NCBI GenBank assembly: GCA_033064195.1
Contig: JARBJD010000435.1
Coordinates: forward strand, 1-51,891
DNA from: Blattamonas nauphoetae
Lineage: Eukaryota; Preaxostyla; Oxymonadida
Direction of reading: 5' to 3'
Length of the DNA stretch: 51,891 nt
Shown here: piece by piece, positions 8,495 through 18,424 of the stretch
Layout: each line of letters begins with the position of its first letter
Position numbering within the stretch: the stretch's first letter is position 1
Position numbers and translations under genes: made by a program
Notes under the pieces: generated by a model
The model's input: only the letters and a program-made list of their open reading frames with translations
Told to the model about the DNA's origin: nothing
Database searches by the model: none

Positions 8495-11339
8495 ATGGCG
8501 GCGACACTGAAATTTGTCACAGACAGCATCACGAAAATTAGAACACTATTTCCAAACACCACCTTTGAATTCAAGGATGAACATGGCTATGATCGAACGT
8601 ATAATCCAAACATTAGAAACTACCAACATCATCGCGCATATCTCTTGTCAATGCTCAAGAATCCAGATCTCCATTTTGACGGAGAGATAAGGAATATTAC
8701 CAACTATCAGATTGATGATTTTATTCACAAACTGGAAGAGCACAAAAACAATGCAATGATGAATGAAGAAGACAGCAAAGCAAGAATGCAAATCATGAAA
8801 GAAAATCCAAGAGTGAACAAAGATGAACTGAAGAAGCAGGTGTTCAGAATGACATGGAAACTGAAATCAATTGAAGAGAAACTGATGGATCATTGGATGA
8901 AGAATCTGTTAATCATTCAGAAGAAAAATGAACAAATGGAAAAGAGAGAAGTGCAGACTTTTGAGGGATTTGAAGAATGCATATTATTAGCTGAACCACG
9001 AGACAAAGCAGCATTCAATTCTTGTCTCATGGATGCACGAAGGAAGTTCAAAAAGAATGAGGTCGAGAAGGTTGAAGATAATGGAAAACCATATCAGTTG
9101 TACTTCCACAATCATCTGAAGAATGTCGAGGAAATCACAACCTTCATTAAAGCAGTGTTCGACAAAGAGAAAGATCATCCATTCAAGATTTGTATTGACT
9201 TTGGAAAGATCATCGAGAGAAAAGACAAAGATGAGACAACTTACAATGACTTCAGACCAGAATTGGAGAATACATCGAAGAGCTTCCCAACTGTGATCAG
9301 AAGTTCAGGCGACATCAATGAGTATTCAAAATATGCAATCAATCTAATCAAAGAATCTCAAGAGAACACTGATGGATACGAAGACAATGTACATTGCATT
9401 CCACTCCATACTGGTTGCAGTCTATCGATTCCCAGTTGCAGGAAAAGCCAATGCAATTCTCACTGAACACATCAAAACGAGGAATGTTCGATACATCGAT
9501 TCTGAGTACAATATCTGCTTCTTTCAAGCGCAATCATTCCTCACACTTCCTGAAGTTCAAGGCAAGAAAATATCTATCAATATGAGGAACAGTGAAGCCT
9601 ACAGATTGTTCGCACAATGGATGAATCTCACTCATCTCCAATCTCGACAATTGACCCCACATCTTCAGAATTATCCTGGATTTGATATTGCATGTGATTT
9701 GGAGAAAGAAATGATTAGACACAACATCACAGTTCACATTTATGAATATGATGAAGACAAGAAGCGCTATTTCCTCAGTCAATCGTACATCAACGACAAT
9801 GATGATGCAAGAGTTCTTCCAATTCTGATGATTCCACTGACGGCAACTCTCGTCCATGTGATGTTTATTGTTGACCCTGAGAAAATCACTGGATACAAGC
9901 TCTGTCCGTATTGTCAGTCAAGAGGATTCCAAGTGAAGAATAAAAATTACAGCAGAGATTTTGAGAAGCATCTCAGAGAGTGCAAAGAACTTGATGGAAA
10001 ACATGTGAAGAAGATCTCACTTGACAAGACACCAAGACCATACGTTCCACATATTCTCAACAATCGAACATTTGAATTTCTGATGGCACACAAGAGACAA
10101 GACGAATTCAAACCAACACAATACTACATCACATACGATTTCGAAACCATGGAAGATCTCATTCTTGACAATCTTTTCTCTGATGACAACACTCAGTTGA
10201 TCTCACACTTGAAGCCTCTCTCCGTTGCATCATCAATTAAGACAAAATCAGGTGTGAAGTCAATCTATTATGATCTTCGAGATGGAAAGGATTTTGTGAA
10301 GCAATGGATCAGAGAACTCTTCAGATATGCTGAGACAGTACGAGATGACAACTACTACGAAGACCCGGAAATACCCTCACAAAATGAAGTCAGTGTGATT
10401 GGATTCAACAGTTCCAGATTCGACATCAATCTCATCTTTCGTGATCTCGTTGACAAGGATTGGAAAGTGGTGAGTTTCCTTGGATCCACAACGAAGTACA
10501 AACAAGTACTGATCCGACATGAGAAGACACAACAGGTTCTTCGCTTTATTGACATGATGTCGTATACCGGACCAATGACTTTGGATAGTGCAGTCAAAGC
10601 TTTCGGAGGTAATACGACACTTCAGAAATCATTCTTTGCATACGAATCATTTGATTCATCAGACTACGATGTAGTGTTGAGCAAACAAGAACCATTCTCC
10701 AAAAATGAATTCTATTCCAGTCTGAACAACAGTGAAATGTCCGACAGTGATTACAAATTGTACCTTGATGATTGGAACAAACAAGGATTCAAGAACCGTT
10801 GGGAATATCTGAAATTCTACAACATCAGAGATGTCGAATGTATGATTGCACCTCTGGACAATCTGATTGATCTGAACTTCCAATACAAAGTGGATATGTT
10901 GCACAATCTCTCATTGTCAGCCAACGCTTCTGCAATCAAATATGCGTGTGCCTACAAAGACTTTGATATCGACGATGATTTCAATGGAGTGGATCAATCT
11001 GGAGAAATAAAAATCACCAAGCAATACTGGAAGTACAAAGTTGCATCGTACATCTATCAAGACCAGAAAGCTCATCGCAGTACTGACAAAAATGTCACTG
11101 AAGCGGATTACGACTGGTTTGTTCAACAGTGCAAGAGAGTGTGCTATATATGCAAGTGCCACTTCACACAAGCAGTACGACCAACGTTGGATCGAATCGA
11201 CAATTCGAAAGGACATTCTAAAGAGAACGTGAAGATCTGCTGTGATTACTGCAACACATACAAGTCAGACAAAGATGAACATCTCACTCGATTGAGAATT
11301 CAACTTAAGAAGTATTGCATCTGGAAATCATTACCTATG

Positions 11340-11348
11340 ACTCTGACG
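11340..11348. repeat. Target-site duplication, left copy (3.1 kb element)
   Basis: GACTCTGAC directly precedes the left end of the inserted element. The same nine bases follow its right end at 14465-14473. Confidence 0.85.
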
Positions 11349-11365
11349 GGTACCTCAATTTTCAG

Positions 11366-11490
11366 GGGAAAAACTCGATCCCAGGGGAGTATCTCAATCA
11401 CAGGGGAGAATCTCGAACACAGGGGAAAATCTCAATCACAGGGGAAAATCTCAATCACAGGGGAAAATCTCGGGCCACAGGGGAAGAATG
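11366..11490. repeat. Minisatellite of CAGGGGA-type words inside the inverted repeat
   Basis: The words CAGGGGAAAATCTCAATCA, CAGGGGAGTATCTC, CAGGGGAGAATCTCGAACA and similar follow one another with a period of about 14-15 bases. The reverse-complement array is at 14325-14450. Confidence 0.8.
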
Positions 11491-11528
11491 TCATATAACA
11501 TAAGGATTGAAGAAGATAGAAATTTTGA

Positions 11529-11600
11529 TCATTAGTGGTTTAGTGGTAATTATGACGGACTTTGAGACGGCGGACCCGGGTTCAATTCCTGTCATCGACT
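11529..11600 (+). other. tRNA-like segment within the left inverted repeat
   Basis: TGGTTTAGTGGTAATTATG resembles a tRNA D-arm/A box, CTTTGAG resembles an anticodon loop (UUG, Gln), and GGTTCAATTCC is a good B box at 11579-11589. A run of T follows at once, like a Pol III stop. The acceptor and T stems do not pair well by eye, so I read this as a tRNA-derived (SINE-like) segment or decayed tRNA rather than a working tRNA gene. The mirror copy is at 14213-14284. Confidence 0.4.
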
Positions 11601-12793
11601 TTTTTTTTGACTTTTTTGATCTTCCTTTATTTCTCAGATATATATGACATTCACTACGTTTAATAACCTTTCAATACTTGAAATGAAACCGAATCAGAAT
11701 TGTGTGAAGATCCTCACCCAATTTATCTCAACTCCCGTGATCGCTCTCGCTGCTCTGTTCACATTCATAGCCTTAATCTCCCTCTCCTCATGTCTGCCAC
11801 TGACCCAATGTCTATTGTTCTCGATCATCTCTTCATCTTTCATTGACAGAGATTCTCCCACTTTTACTTCAGGCGGTTGTGTGCGTGTCGCTCGACCTTC
11901 TATTAACCATAAATCGTCGTTCAGCTTCAAGGTTTGAGAGTTGTGATCTCAGTTCATCGATATTTATCTTCAGGAGAGACGCTTCACTTGAATTTGGACG
12001 TCGATCCATTTGTCGCTTTTATCAGTGGGTATGTGCCGAATCAAGATTGAGCCAATCCTTCTCTCTTGAATTGGTGAACATTATGTATTCACTTTCTCTT
12101 TCTTTCGAATATGTGTCTCTTCCATGCTGAACTCTCTCTCTCGTCTGATCTTCATTCCGTGTCACTGTTTTTCTGTACATTTATTAAGATTCTGTAATAC
12201 TCCACTCAATGCACTTCAATCTCGCGAACACCGTCTCCTCTCCAACCATTTACCGTCCTCAATGTCAGTGTCGACAAAGACAAAGTACTGCTCCTAAATC
12301 TTTGTCATACCAGTCACAAACGATCATCCTCCACTGCTCGCAGAAGTTGTGCAAGGCGTCCTAATCCACGTTCTGATGTTAAAGTTAGATCCGCATCTTG
12401 TTCAAACAATTAGCGACAAATCTGGATATGATGAGCGACAAAACGGCTGGAAGCACTCAAAGCGAAGAAAAAGGGATGAAACATCGAAAAATCGGAGAGG
12501 TCGCTCACAAAGGAGCAGACAAAGGTTGATCAGACGATCTTTCGTTTTGGAGGGCTTTTGTCACATTTCATCAAGAATGTGAAAGCATTGACAGATGTTT
12601 GATCATTCGCTATCATCCTTTCAGTTCGTTTCTCTTATCAGAACAGTAAATCAAGAGAATGAGCATGATCAGTCACCCACACGCAATATGGACAATTAGC
12701 ACCAATTTGTGGCAAAGGAACGAGAAAGAAAGTCAAATCGAATGCAATATCAACGAGATCGTTCTATTGTCAGTCCATTACACTCTCCACCTC

Positions 12794-13660
12794 CTAATTC
12801 ATCGCAATATTCGCTCTTTTCTCCTCATCCACGCTTCCCTTCACATATCCCGCTACTCGCACCAACGCTCTCTGTGAGGACGAAGAGATTGTGGTGTGAG
12901 GCCGAAGACAACGACTGTGTGCAGACAAGCGAAATGGCACAATCAAAATCGGAGATCGTTGCGAGGAGTGCTTGGTAGAGCGAGCCGTGGTTGGATGGGG
13001 GAGAGTTCTCGTGATTGGAAGGATGGTGTCGGTTGAAAGAGTGCCGAAAACGATGTCAGCTTGTTCCTGTGTGAGGAAGAGGTGAAAAAGAGATGAAATC
13101 ATGTGTATGATGAGATGTTCAAACCGAGACGTGTGAATGCTGGCATTTCGACAGTATTCGAATGATATTGCCTTTTTGCTGCTCTATCGGCAGTTTCTGT
13201 GAGATAATCAAACAAAACAGGGCAGACACTGATTGTATCCGGCAGAGAACGGCCAGGGCGTGTCTGAGGAGTGTAGAGCAGTTCTTTTGCCTCTTCACCC
13301 AAAATATCTTCAATCTACAGAAGATTGATGAAGTGATGAAATGAACAGAAAAGCACATACCTGGTGAAGACACGGCGAGTCAGTGAAGCCACGGCTGAGA
13401 CAGATTCCTTCCTTTCTGCCCATCCATTCCTCTCAACTGCACATAAACCCAACCAACTTGCATTGTCGCGTCCACTCCTCCCAGCCAGCTTTTATGATTC
13501 GAGAAATCACACTTCGCTCTTCGGTGTCCTCAATCCCGTCCAGCAGAAGCTGGACACCAGAATGCTGGGATAGACGAGCTTCAGGCATGCATGTGAAGGA
13601 GGAGTGAAGATCTTCGGACTGAATTTCGTATTGCACAAAAGCTGTCGAGTAAACAAGACA
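12794..13660 (-). pseudogene. Intron-containing host gene piece carried by the 3.1 kb element
   Basis: Three minus-strand blocks read as consecutive exons. The first (about 13658 to 13361) follows a CGACAG acceptor-like site and encodes SGVQLLLDGIEDTEERSVIS and then a Trp-rich stretch. The second (13314 to about 13125) encodes IEDILGEEAKELLYTPQTR. The third (13066 to 12794) encodes EQADIVFGTLSTDTILPITR and ends in a stop. The first intron, 13315-13360, is 46 bases with GTATGT and CTGTAG borders. The second, about 13067-13124, is 58 bases with GTTTGA and ACACAG borders. One in-frame TGA lies in the first block (about 13433), so the copy is probably broken. I do not recognise the protein family. 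The retained introns argue for DNA-level capture rather than retroposition. Confidence 0.45.
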
Positions 13661-14049
13661 CGAAATCAGATCTGGAAAAATATGAGAGAGAATGAAGTCA
13701 ACTATTGAAAATAATGAATCGGGAAGATGGAAGAAGAGCGAGATGAGGAAAGTAAACCGTGTCGATTCACTCGATCTTTCTGAAAACGAGCGGGATCAGT
13801 TCAACTTTGAGGATCGTTCACTGTCAGCTTCCCTCCTCCTGCCTGAATCGATATCTCCAGACAGCACTCTTCGTATTAGTCTTCGTCTCCTTTCGACTAT
13901 CTGTCTTCGCTTTTGTCGGAAGTTTCTCGAGAACGAGCAGATCCCATCGGATGTTTCGAAAAGATCTGAGATTGTGCAAAGAGGGAGTTTCTATTGATGG
14001 TGAACGATTGAATTTAGAGAAACCAGGCGGCTAAGTATTCAGAAAAGGT

Positions 14050-14464
14050 GTGAACAGAGCAGCGAGAGCGATCACGGGAGTTGAGATAAATTGGGTGAGG
14101 ATCTTCACACAATTCTGATTCGGTTTCATTTCAAGTATTGAAAGGTTATTAAACGTAGTGAATGTCATATATATCTGAGAAATAAAGGAAGATCAAAAAA
14201 GTCAAAAAAAAAGTCGATGACAGGAATTGAACCCGGGTCCGCCGTCTCAAAGTCCGTCATAATTACCACTAAACCACTAATGATCAAAATTTCTATCTTC
14301 TTCAATCCTTATGTTATATGACATTCTTCCCCTGTGGCCCGAGATTTTCCCCTGTGATTGAGATTTTCCCCTGTGATTGAGATTTTCCCCTGTGTTCGAG
14401 ATTCTCCCCTGTGATTGAGATACTCCCCTGGGATCGAGTTTTTCCCCTGAAAATTGAGACACCC
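14050..14464. repeat. Right inverted repeat of the 3.1 kb element
   Basis: Reverse complement of 11349-11766 with very few differences, including the tRNA-like stretch and the CCCCTG-word array. It ends at GAAAATTGAGACACCC. Confidence 0.85.
14213..14284 (-). other. tRNA-like segment within the right inverted repeat
   Basis: Mirror copy of the tRNA-like stretch at 11529-11600, identical by eye, with the B box GGTTCAATTCC on the minus strand. Confidence 0.4.
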
Positions 14465-14473
14465 GACTCTGAC
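14465..14473. repeat. Target-site duplication, right copy (3.1 kb element)
   Basis: GACTCTGAC, identical to 11340-11348. Confidence 0.85.
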
Positions 14474-16032
14474 ACATGAGCAAACCTATCACAAACTGAG
14501 AGCAGCAGTGACTGGTGGATTATCGAATGTTCAACATCGACAGAACATCAAAGACGTGACTCCAATCAATCACTTCACTTATGAAGACGGAAGAGTTATC
14601 TCAAAAGATACAGAACATAAAATGACTCATGTCTGTGGTGTTGATTTTAATTCTCTCTACCCAAGTGCTTTCTCCTCAATCAAGAACAAAAACAATCCAT
14701 ACACTAATCACAGAATGTACATGCCAGGAAGATGTTTGTACACAGCAACAGGAGATAAAGAATGTCGAAAGATTATTGATGACAAGAATCAGAAGACACT
14801 ATTCGTAGCAGAACTGAAGGGACACATAGACGAGAAGTACATCAAGGATTTCATTAACTTCCCACCAATCTTTAGAAACATTGTGGTCAATACGACAGAA
14901 GAGAACATTGGAGAGAAGACATATTCATTGATGAAGAAACATGGATTGAAGACTGATGACAAACAAAGAAAGCTAACTCAACTCTTGAGCACACACGATC
15001 AGTATATGTTCTTTTCGACATACTATCTGTGGTTCCTCATCGACTATTGCCACTTCATTGTCGACGACATTAAGACTGTAATGGTATTCTCGAGACATGC
15101 TGGATTCGAACCATTTGTGACCTCATTCATGAATGATAGAATAGAAGCAATGAAGGTTGGAAACAAAGGAAAAGAACAATTCTGTAAGACCAACCTGAAT
15201 GGAAGTTACGGATATGATGGAATGAACACTGAGAAATACAACTCAATCACAATCTGCAATGAGAAGAGAACATATTTGAAACAGATGATGAAAGGATTTG
15301 TGGCAACAAGAGAGATCAATGAGGACAACTATATCGTGATCGAAGACAGAGAGAAAGCATCATGTAAAACATGTCTGCAAGAAGCAGTATTCACACTCGA
15401 CAATGCGAAGTTCTGGTATCTGAATTTCATCTACAATTTCATGTATAAGTGCCTAGACATGAACAAGATTCATTTCTGTGAGGGTGATACTGATTCTGCT
15501 TATTGGGCAATTTGTGGAGATCCAAGTGCTGGAATTCATCAACAATTAGAACACGTGATTGCTGACAAGGTATTCTATGATGCTCACAAATATGAATGGT
15601 TTCCCAATCCTGAAAAGGGAGTTGATGATGAGAAGAAGTTGTTGGGATTAGCAATTGAAAAGGAAGGTGAACAGATGATCTGTCTTGCACCAAAGTGTTA
15701 CTCTCTCGATGAGAAATGTAAGATCAAAGGAGTGTCTCTAAAGAAAACAAACATCACGAGTGACGATTATGTGAAGTGTCTACACGGAGAGAAAACTGTG
15801 ACTACAACACTGAACTTCACCGTAAAACGGTTCAAGCATCAGAATGATGCGTTTCAGACGAGAAGAATCGTGAGCGATGATGACACAAATGGATTTGAGA
15901 TCGCCAAAATACAACAACAGAAACTCAGTCTCAGTGGAATCCATCTGAAGGCAATCGTACTTGAAAATGAATCGTGTCCTCCATTCATTCATGGACTGAA
16001 AGCAACTGATTATCAAATCGAATAAACACAAA

Positions 16033-16048
16033 CTTTATTTTTGTATAA
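16033..16048 (+). promoter_or_regulatory. T-rich start box before the integrase gene
   Basis: CTTTATTTTTGTATAA abuts the ATG and begins about 8 bases after the polymerase stop codon, so the whole gap between the two genes is little more than this box. Confidence 0.6.
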
Positions 16049-18028
16049 ATGAATACACGACAGATTAATACTTTAGTGGATAGGTTACTGAATTGCACAC
16101 AACACTCTCAAGAGAAAATATTCAATGTCAAGTTCAATAGAACCAACACTTTACCAGTATATGATGTCTATGATTCACATGGAGAATATGTAGCAAACGA
16201 CGAAACATATTTCGAGGATTGGTTCAATGGTGGATTACCTCCTAATTTAACTATGTCAGATGGAACAAAAGTAGTCTCACAGTTTCTTATTGAATTCTTG
16301 GGAAAACGTTTTAGTGATTGGAGATGTGAAAAAGCATACAAGATGTATAAAGAATATCATCGAAAGTACAATCAGCAAGTGACACCAATTCTCTCACCAA
16401 GAGTTCGAAGCCCTGCAGAGGCAAGACCAATACCCATTCCAGTGCAAAGACCAATGGCAATAGAACCACCTGAAGATCTAATTATTCCTGGACTGAAGAG
16501 AAACTTGAAATCAATGGGGTTTGAATATGAATATCCAATGAAGGAGAGGAAGTTCGAAGAGGATGATGAGGATGATGATGATGATGATGAAGATGATGAT
16601 GACATTATACCAATTTCACAGATGCAGGATCCAATAGAGAGAAATCCCTTCTTCACACCAACCGTGTTCAACCACCCAGAGAGGGAGATCAGACACTACG
16701 AACCGACGACACAGCAAGTACTCAATAAGTTGGGACGAATGAAAGGATTGTTTGATCATCAACAGAGAAATGACTCAGAAGATGAACAGATCAAAGCTGA
16801 GAACTCAATCATGAATAATCAAAAGCAGATGGAACACTTTATTACCTCACACATTCTGGATGCAAATAAAATGAACAGAGACACATTTGTTCGAGCCTCA
16901 ATAAACAGAAAGATTGCGAACGAAGATCTTGACTTCATTCTGACTCACACAAAACAAATCCCATTCGGAGGAAGATCATTTCAGGATTGGTATGAGGAAT
17001 TTGATCACAGATGGAGTGTTGCACATCCGAGGAAGATTCAGAGAGAAAAAGGAAGTGACAGAATGAGAATTGATCCACCAATGATTCCTAAAACAACAGA
17101 GAAAATTGTGTATCCATTTCGATCAAAAATGCAATTCATGTCGAAAGCAATTACAGGTGATCCACAGAAGACTTCAGATAGAAAGGTTCCACAGAATTGT
17201 GATCGACCATACTTTTCTCCCAAGTTCGGATCATGGGAAATTGATCTGGTTTTCATTCAATCACCAACGTCGAAAACAGTACTTCAGATATACCTCTTCG
17301 CAATTAACATCAACACCAAATACCTGGTTGTCATTCCTGTTCTGGATAAATCATGGAGCAAAGTCAAGACTGCAATCAACGATCTGATAAATCATCGTGG
17401 CGTTCACGTGAACAACATTCGAGGTGATGGTGAAGCAGCATGGACAAGTGGAGAAGCATCAGAGTTTTTCAAGGATCAGAATGTCAGCACATATTTCACA
17501 AGTTCGCCATTCACAAATCACAAGAGAATTGTCGATCGAGTGATCAGAACAATCAGAGATGGATTCCAAGACAATGCAACACAGATGGCCAATCATTCAT
17601 TGATGAATCAGATGGTGGAATACTACAACATGACTCCTCATCGAGCGTACTGGAACAAGTTCACTCCACAGCAGGCACAAAACAATCGTGAAATCGAAGC
17701 TCTGTATATCTCCAGTTGTGAAGAACAATTAAAGAACATCCAAAAGCAACAGATAACACAGATGCTATGGAAGTACAAGCCAGGAAACATTCTACTAATT
17801 CACCTTGATTTAGACAAGACTGTTGCCAAGTTTCAGAAGAAGCGAAGACAGTTTCAATTCGTGGGGAAATTCATCGAATACAAACACGGTAATGTCGTAG
17901 CTACTCTACTGAATGGTCTCACTTGTCTGTCAAAAGTTGTCTACGTTCCGATCCAACACACGAAGTTTCATGCTGAGTCAATTGACGACTTAACTCCACA
18001 ATTCATTGCTGAATTTAATTTAATCTAA
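16049..18028 (+). CDS. int: Polinton integrase (rve superfamily)
   Basis: A 659-residue protein that would join the element's ends to host DNA. The rve catalytic core lies at about residues 390-540. SWEIDLVFI near 17231 supplies the first acidic residue, IRGDGEAAW near 17418 the second, and the HKRIVDRVIRTIRD helix near 17520 the third acidic position. A Pro/Trp-bearing helix (YYNMTPHRAYWNKFTPQQA) follows, as in retroviral and Polinton integrases. The C-terminal ~80 residues (KYKPGNILLIHLD ... KFIEYKHGNVV) look like the SH3-like DNA-binding tail. The N-terminal third is unusual: Pro-rich, then an Asp/Glu run encoded at 16556-16602. The gene looks whole. The start is the ATG after the T-rich box. 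Confidence 0.9.
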   Translation: MNTRQINTLVDRLLNCTQHSQEKIFNVKFNRTNTLPVYDVYDSHGEYVANDETYFEDWFNGGLPPNLTMSDGTKVVSQFLIEFLGKRFSDWRCEKAYKMYKEYHRKYNQQVTPILSPRVRSPAEARPIPIPVQRPMAIEPPEDLIIPGLKRNLKSMGFEYEYPMKERKFEEDDEDDDDDDEDDDDIIPISQMQDPIERNPFFTPTVFNHPEREIRHYEPTTQQVLNKLGRMKGLFDHQQRNDSEDEQIKAENSIMNNQKQMEHFITSHILDANKMNRDTFVRASINRKIANEDLDFILTHTKQIPFGGRSFQDWYEEFDHRWSVAHPRKIQREKGSDRMRIDPPMIPKTTEKIVYPFRSKMQFMSKAITGDPQKTSDRKVPQNCDRPYFSPKFGSWEIDLVFIQSPTSKTVLQIYLFAININTKYLVVIPVLDKSWSKVKTAINDLINHRGVHVNNIRGDGEAAWTSGEASEFFKDQNVSTYFTSSPFTNHKRIVDRVIRTIRDGFQDNATQMANHSLMNQMVEYYNMTPHRAYWNKFTPQQAQNNREIEALYISSCEEQLKNIQKQQITQMLWKYKPGNILLIHLDLDKTVAKFQKKRRQFQFVGKFIEYKHGNVVATLLNGLTCLSKVVYVPIQHTKFHAESIDDLTPQFIAEFNLI

Positions 18029-18046
18029 TCTCAAAAATGTTTCAGA

Positions 18047-18064
18047 TATTTTTATTTCATTTAA
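18047..18064 (+). promoter_or_regulatory. T-rich start box before the 18065 gene
   Basis: ATATTTTTATTTCATTTA lies immediately before the ATG, within the 36-base gap after the integrase stop codon. Confidence 0.5.
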
Positions 18065-18424
18065 ATGTCATCACTGAAAATATTAGAACCGTTTGATCCT
18101 GAGCAGAAAGAGTTCACAAACATCCACGACTTTCAGAGATACTTGGAGAAGAATAGAAAAGAACTGAATGAGTACACAACTCAGAAACTGAATAGGATGA
18201 TTCAAATCGATGGATACAGAATCACAAAAATAAGAGGTGAAATTGCACTGAGGAAACGATATGTTGATGCTTCCACTCCTCCTAATTCACTATCGATTGA
18301 TCAAAGATTATCAGACATTGAAGAATCAATTCGAACACTGACAGATACTCTCAGCATGAGGCTTCGAAGTCTTGACGAGACCATCAACAACCTTATTCAA
18401 GACTTAACGGACAGTCCGGTTTAA
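18065..18424 (+). CDS. Small coiled-coil protein of the Polinton
   Basis: A 119-residue, highly charged, mostly helical protein. The N-terminal half (FQRYLEKNRKELNEYTTQKL) and C-terminal half (SIDQRLSDIEESIRTLTDTL and onward) both show heptad-like spacing of Leu/Ile, so it is probably an oligomer. I do not recognise a named family. Its position between integrase and packaging ATPase, convergent with the latter, suggests a virion or packaging accessory, but that is inference. Its 3' end overlaps the ATPase gene's 3' end by 21 bases on the opposite strand. The gene looks whole. Confidence 0.7.
   Translation: MSSLKILEPFDPEQKEFTNIHDFQRYLEKNRKELNEYTTQKLNRMIQIDGYRITKIRGEIALRKRYVDASTPPNSLSIDQRLSDIEESIRTLTDTLSMRLRSLDETINNLIQDLTDSPV

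Larger units (their letters stand above)
11349..11766. repeat. Left inverted repeat of the 3.1 kb element
   Basis: It begins with about eight tandem copies of a 14-15 base word around CAGGGGAAAATCTC (11365-11490), then a tRNA-like stretch, then AT-rich sequence. It matches the reverse complement of 14050-14464, ending at CGCTGCTCTGTTCACA. Confidence 0.85.
11349..14464. mobile_element. 3.1 kb MULE-like DNA transposon without transposase, inserted in polB
   Basis: The ends read GGGTACCTCAATTTTCAGGG on the left and GGGTGTCTCAATTTTCAGGG in reverse complement on the right. They open inverted repeats of about 415 bases (11349-11766 and 14050-14464) that are nearly identical by eye. An exact 9 bp duplication flanks the element. 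Long inverted repeats with a 9 bp duplication are the pattern of Mutator-like elements. No open frame resembles a MULE transposase, so the element is probably non-autonomous. The interior holds an apparent minus-strand host gene piece with introns (12794-13660), as in Pack-MULE-type gene capture. Similar arms suggest a recent insertion, later than the Polinton itself. Confidence 0.75.
8495..16025 (+). pseudogene. polB: Protein-primed family B DNA polymerase (pPolB), split by a transposon
   Basis: This would copy the element's DNA from a protein primer at the arm ends. A charged N-terminal region (8495 to about 9460) has no motif I recognise but sits where Polinton polymerases carry their N-terminal extension. 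Exonuclease motifs follow: YDFETME near 10134 (Exo I), GFNSSRFDIN near 10400 (Exo II) and YNIRD near 10820 (Exo III). Next comes a zinc/HNH-like block, C-x2-C ... LDRIDN..GH ... C-x2-C, at about 11142-11270. The palm follows the inserted element: DFNSLYPS near 14643 (motif A), NLNGSYGYDG near 15190 (motif B) and GDTDSAYW near 15483 (motif C, catalytic aspartates). The 3.1 kb element at 11349-14464 separates exonuclease from palm. The copy is a fossil: besides the insertion it has about one further break. Confidence 0.9.

Noticed and set aside
11529-11600. Functional tRNA-Gln gene
   Set aside because: A-box-like and B-box words and an anticodon-like loop are present, but acceptor and T stems do not pair convincingly by eye. 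I kept it as tRNA-like only.
11349-14464. Intein or group I intron in polB
   Set aside because: The insert has long inverted repeats and a target duplication and shows no intein splicing blocks or intron core. It is a DNA transposon.
16372-16671. Minus-strand frame with a long Ser run opposite the integrase
   Set aside because: The Ser run is only the reverse reading of the Asp/Glu codons of the integrase gene.
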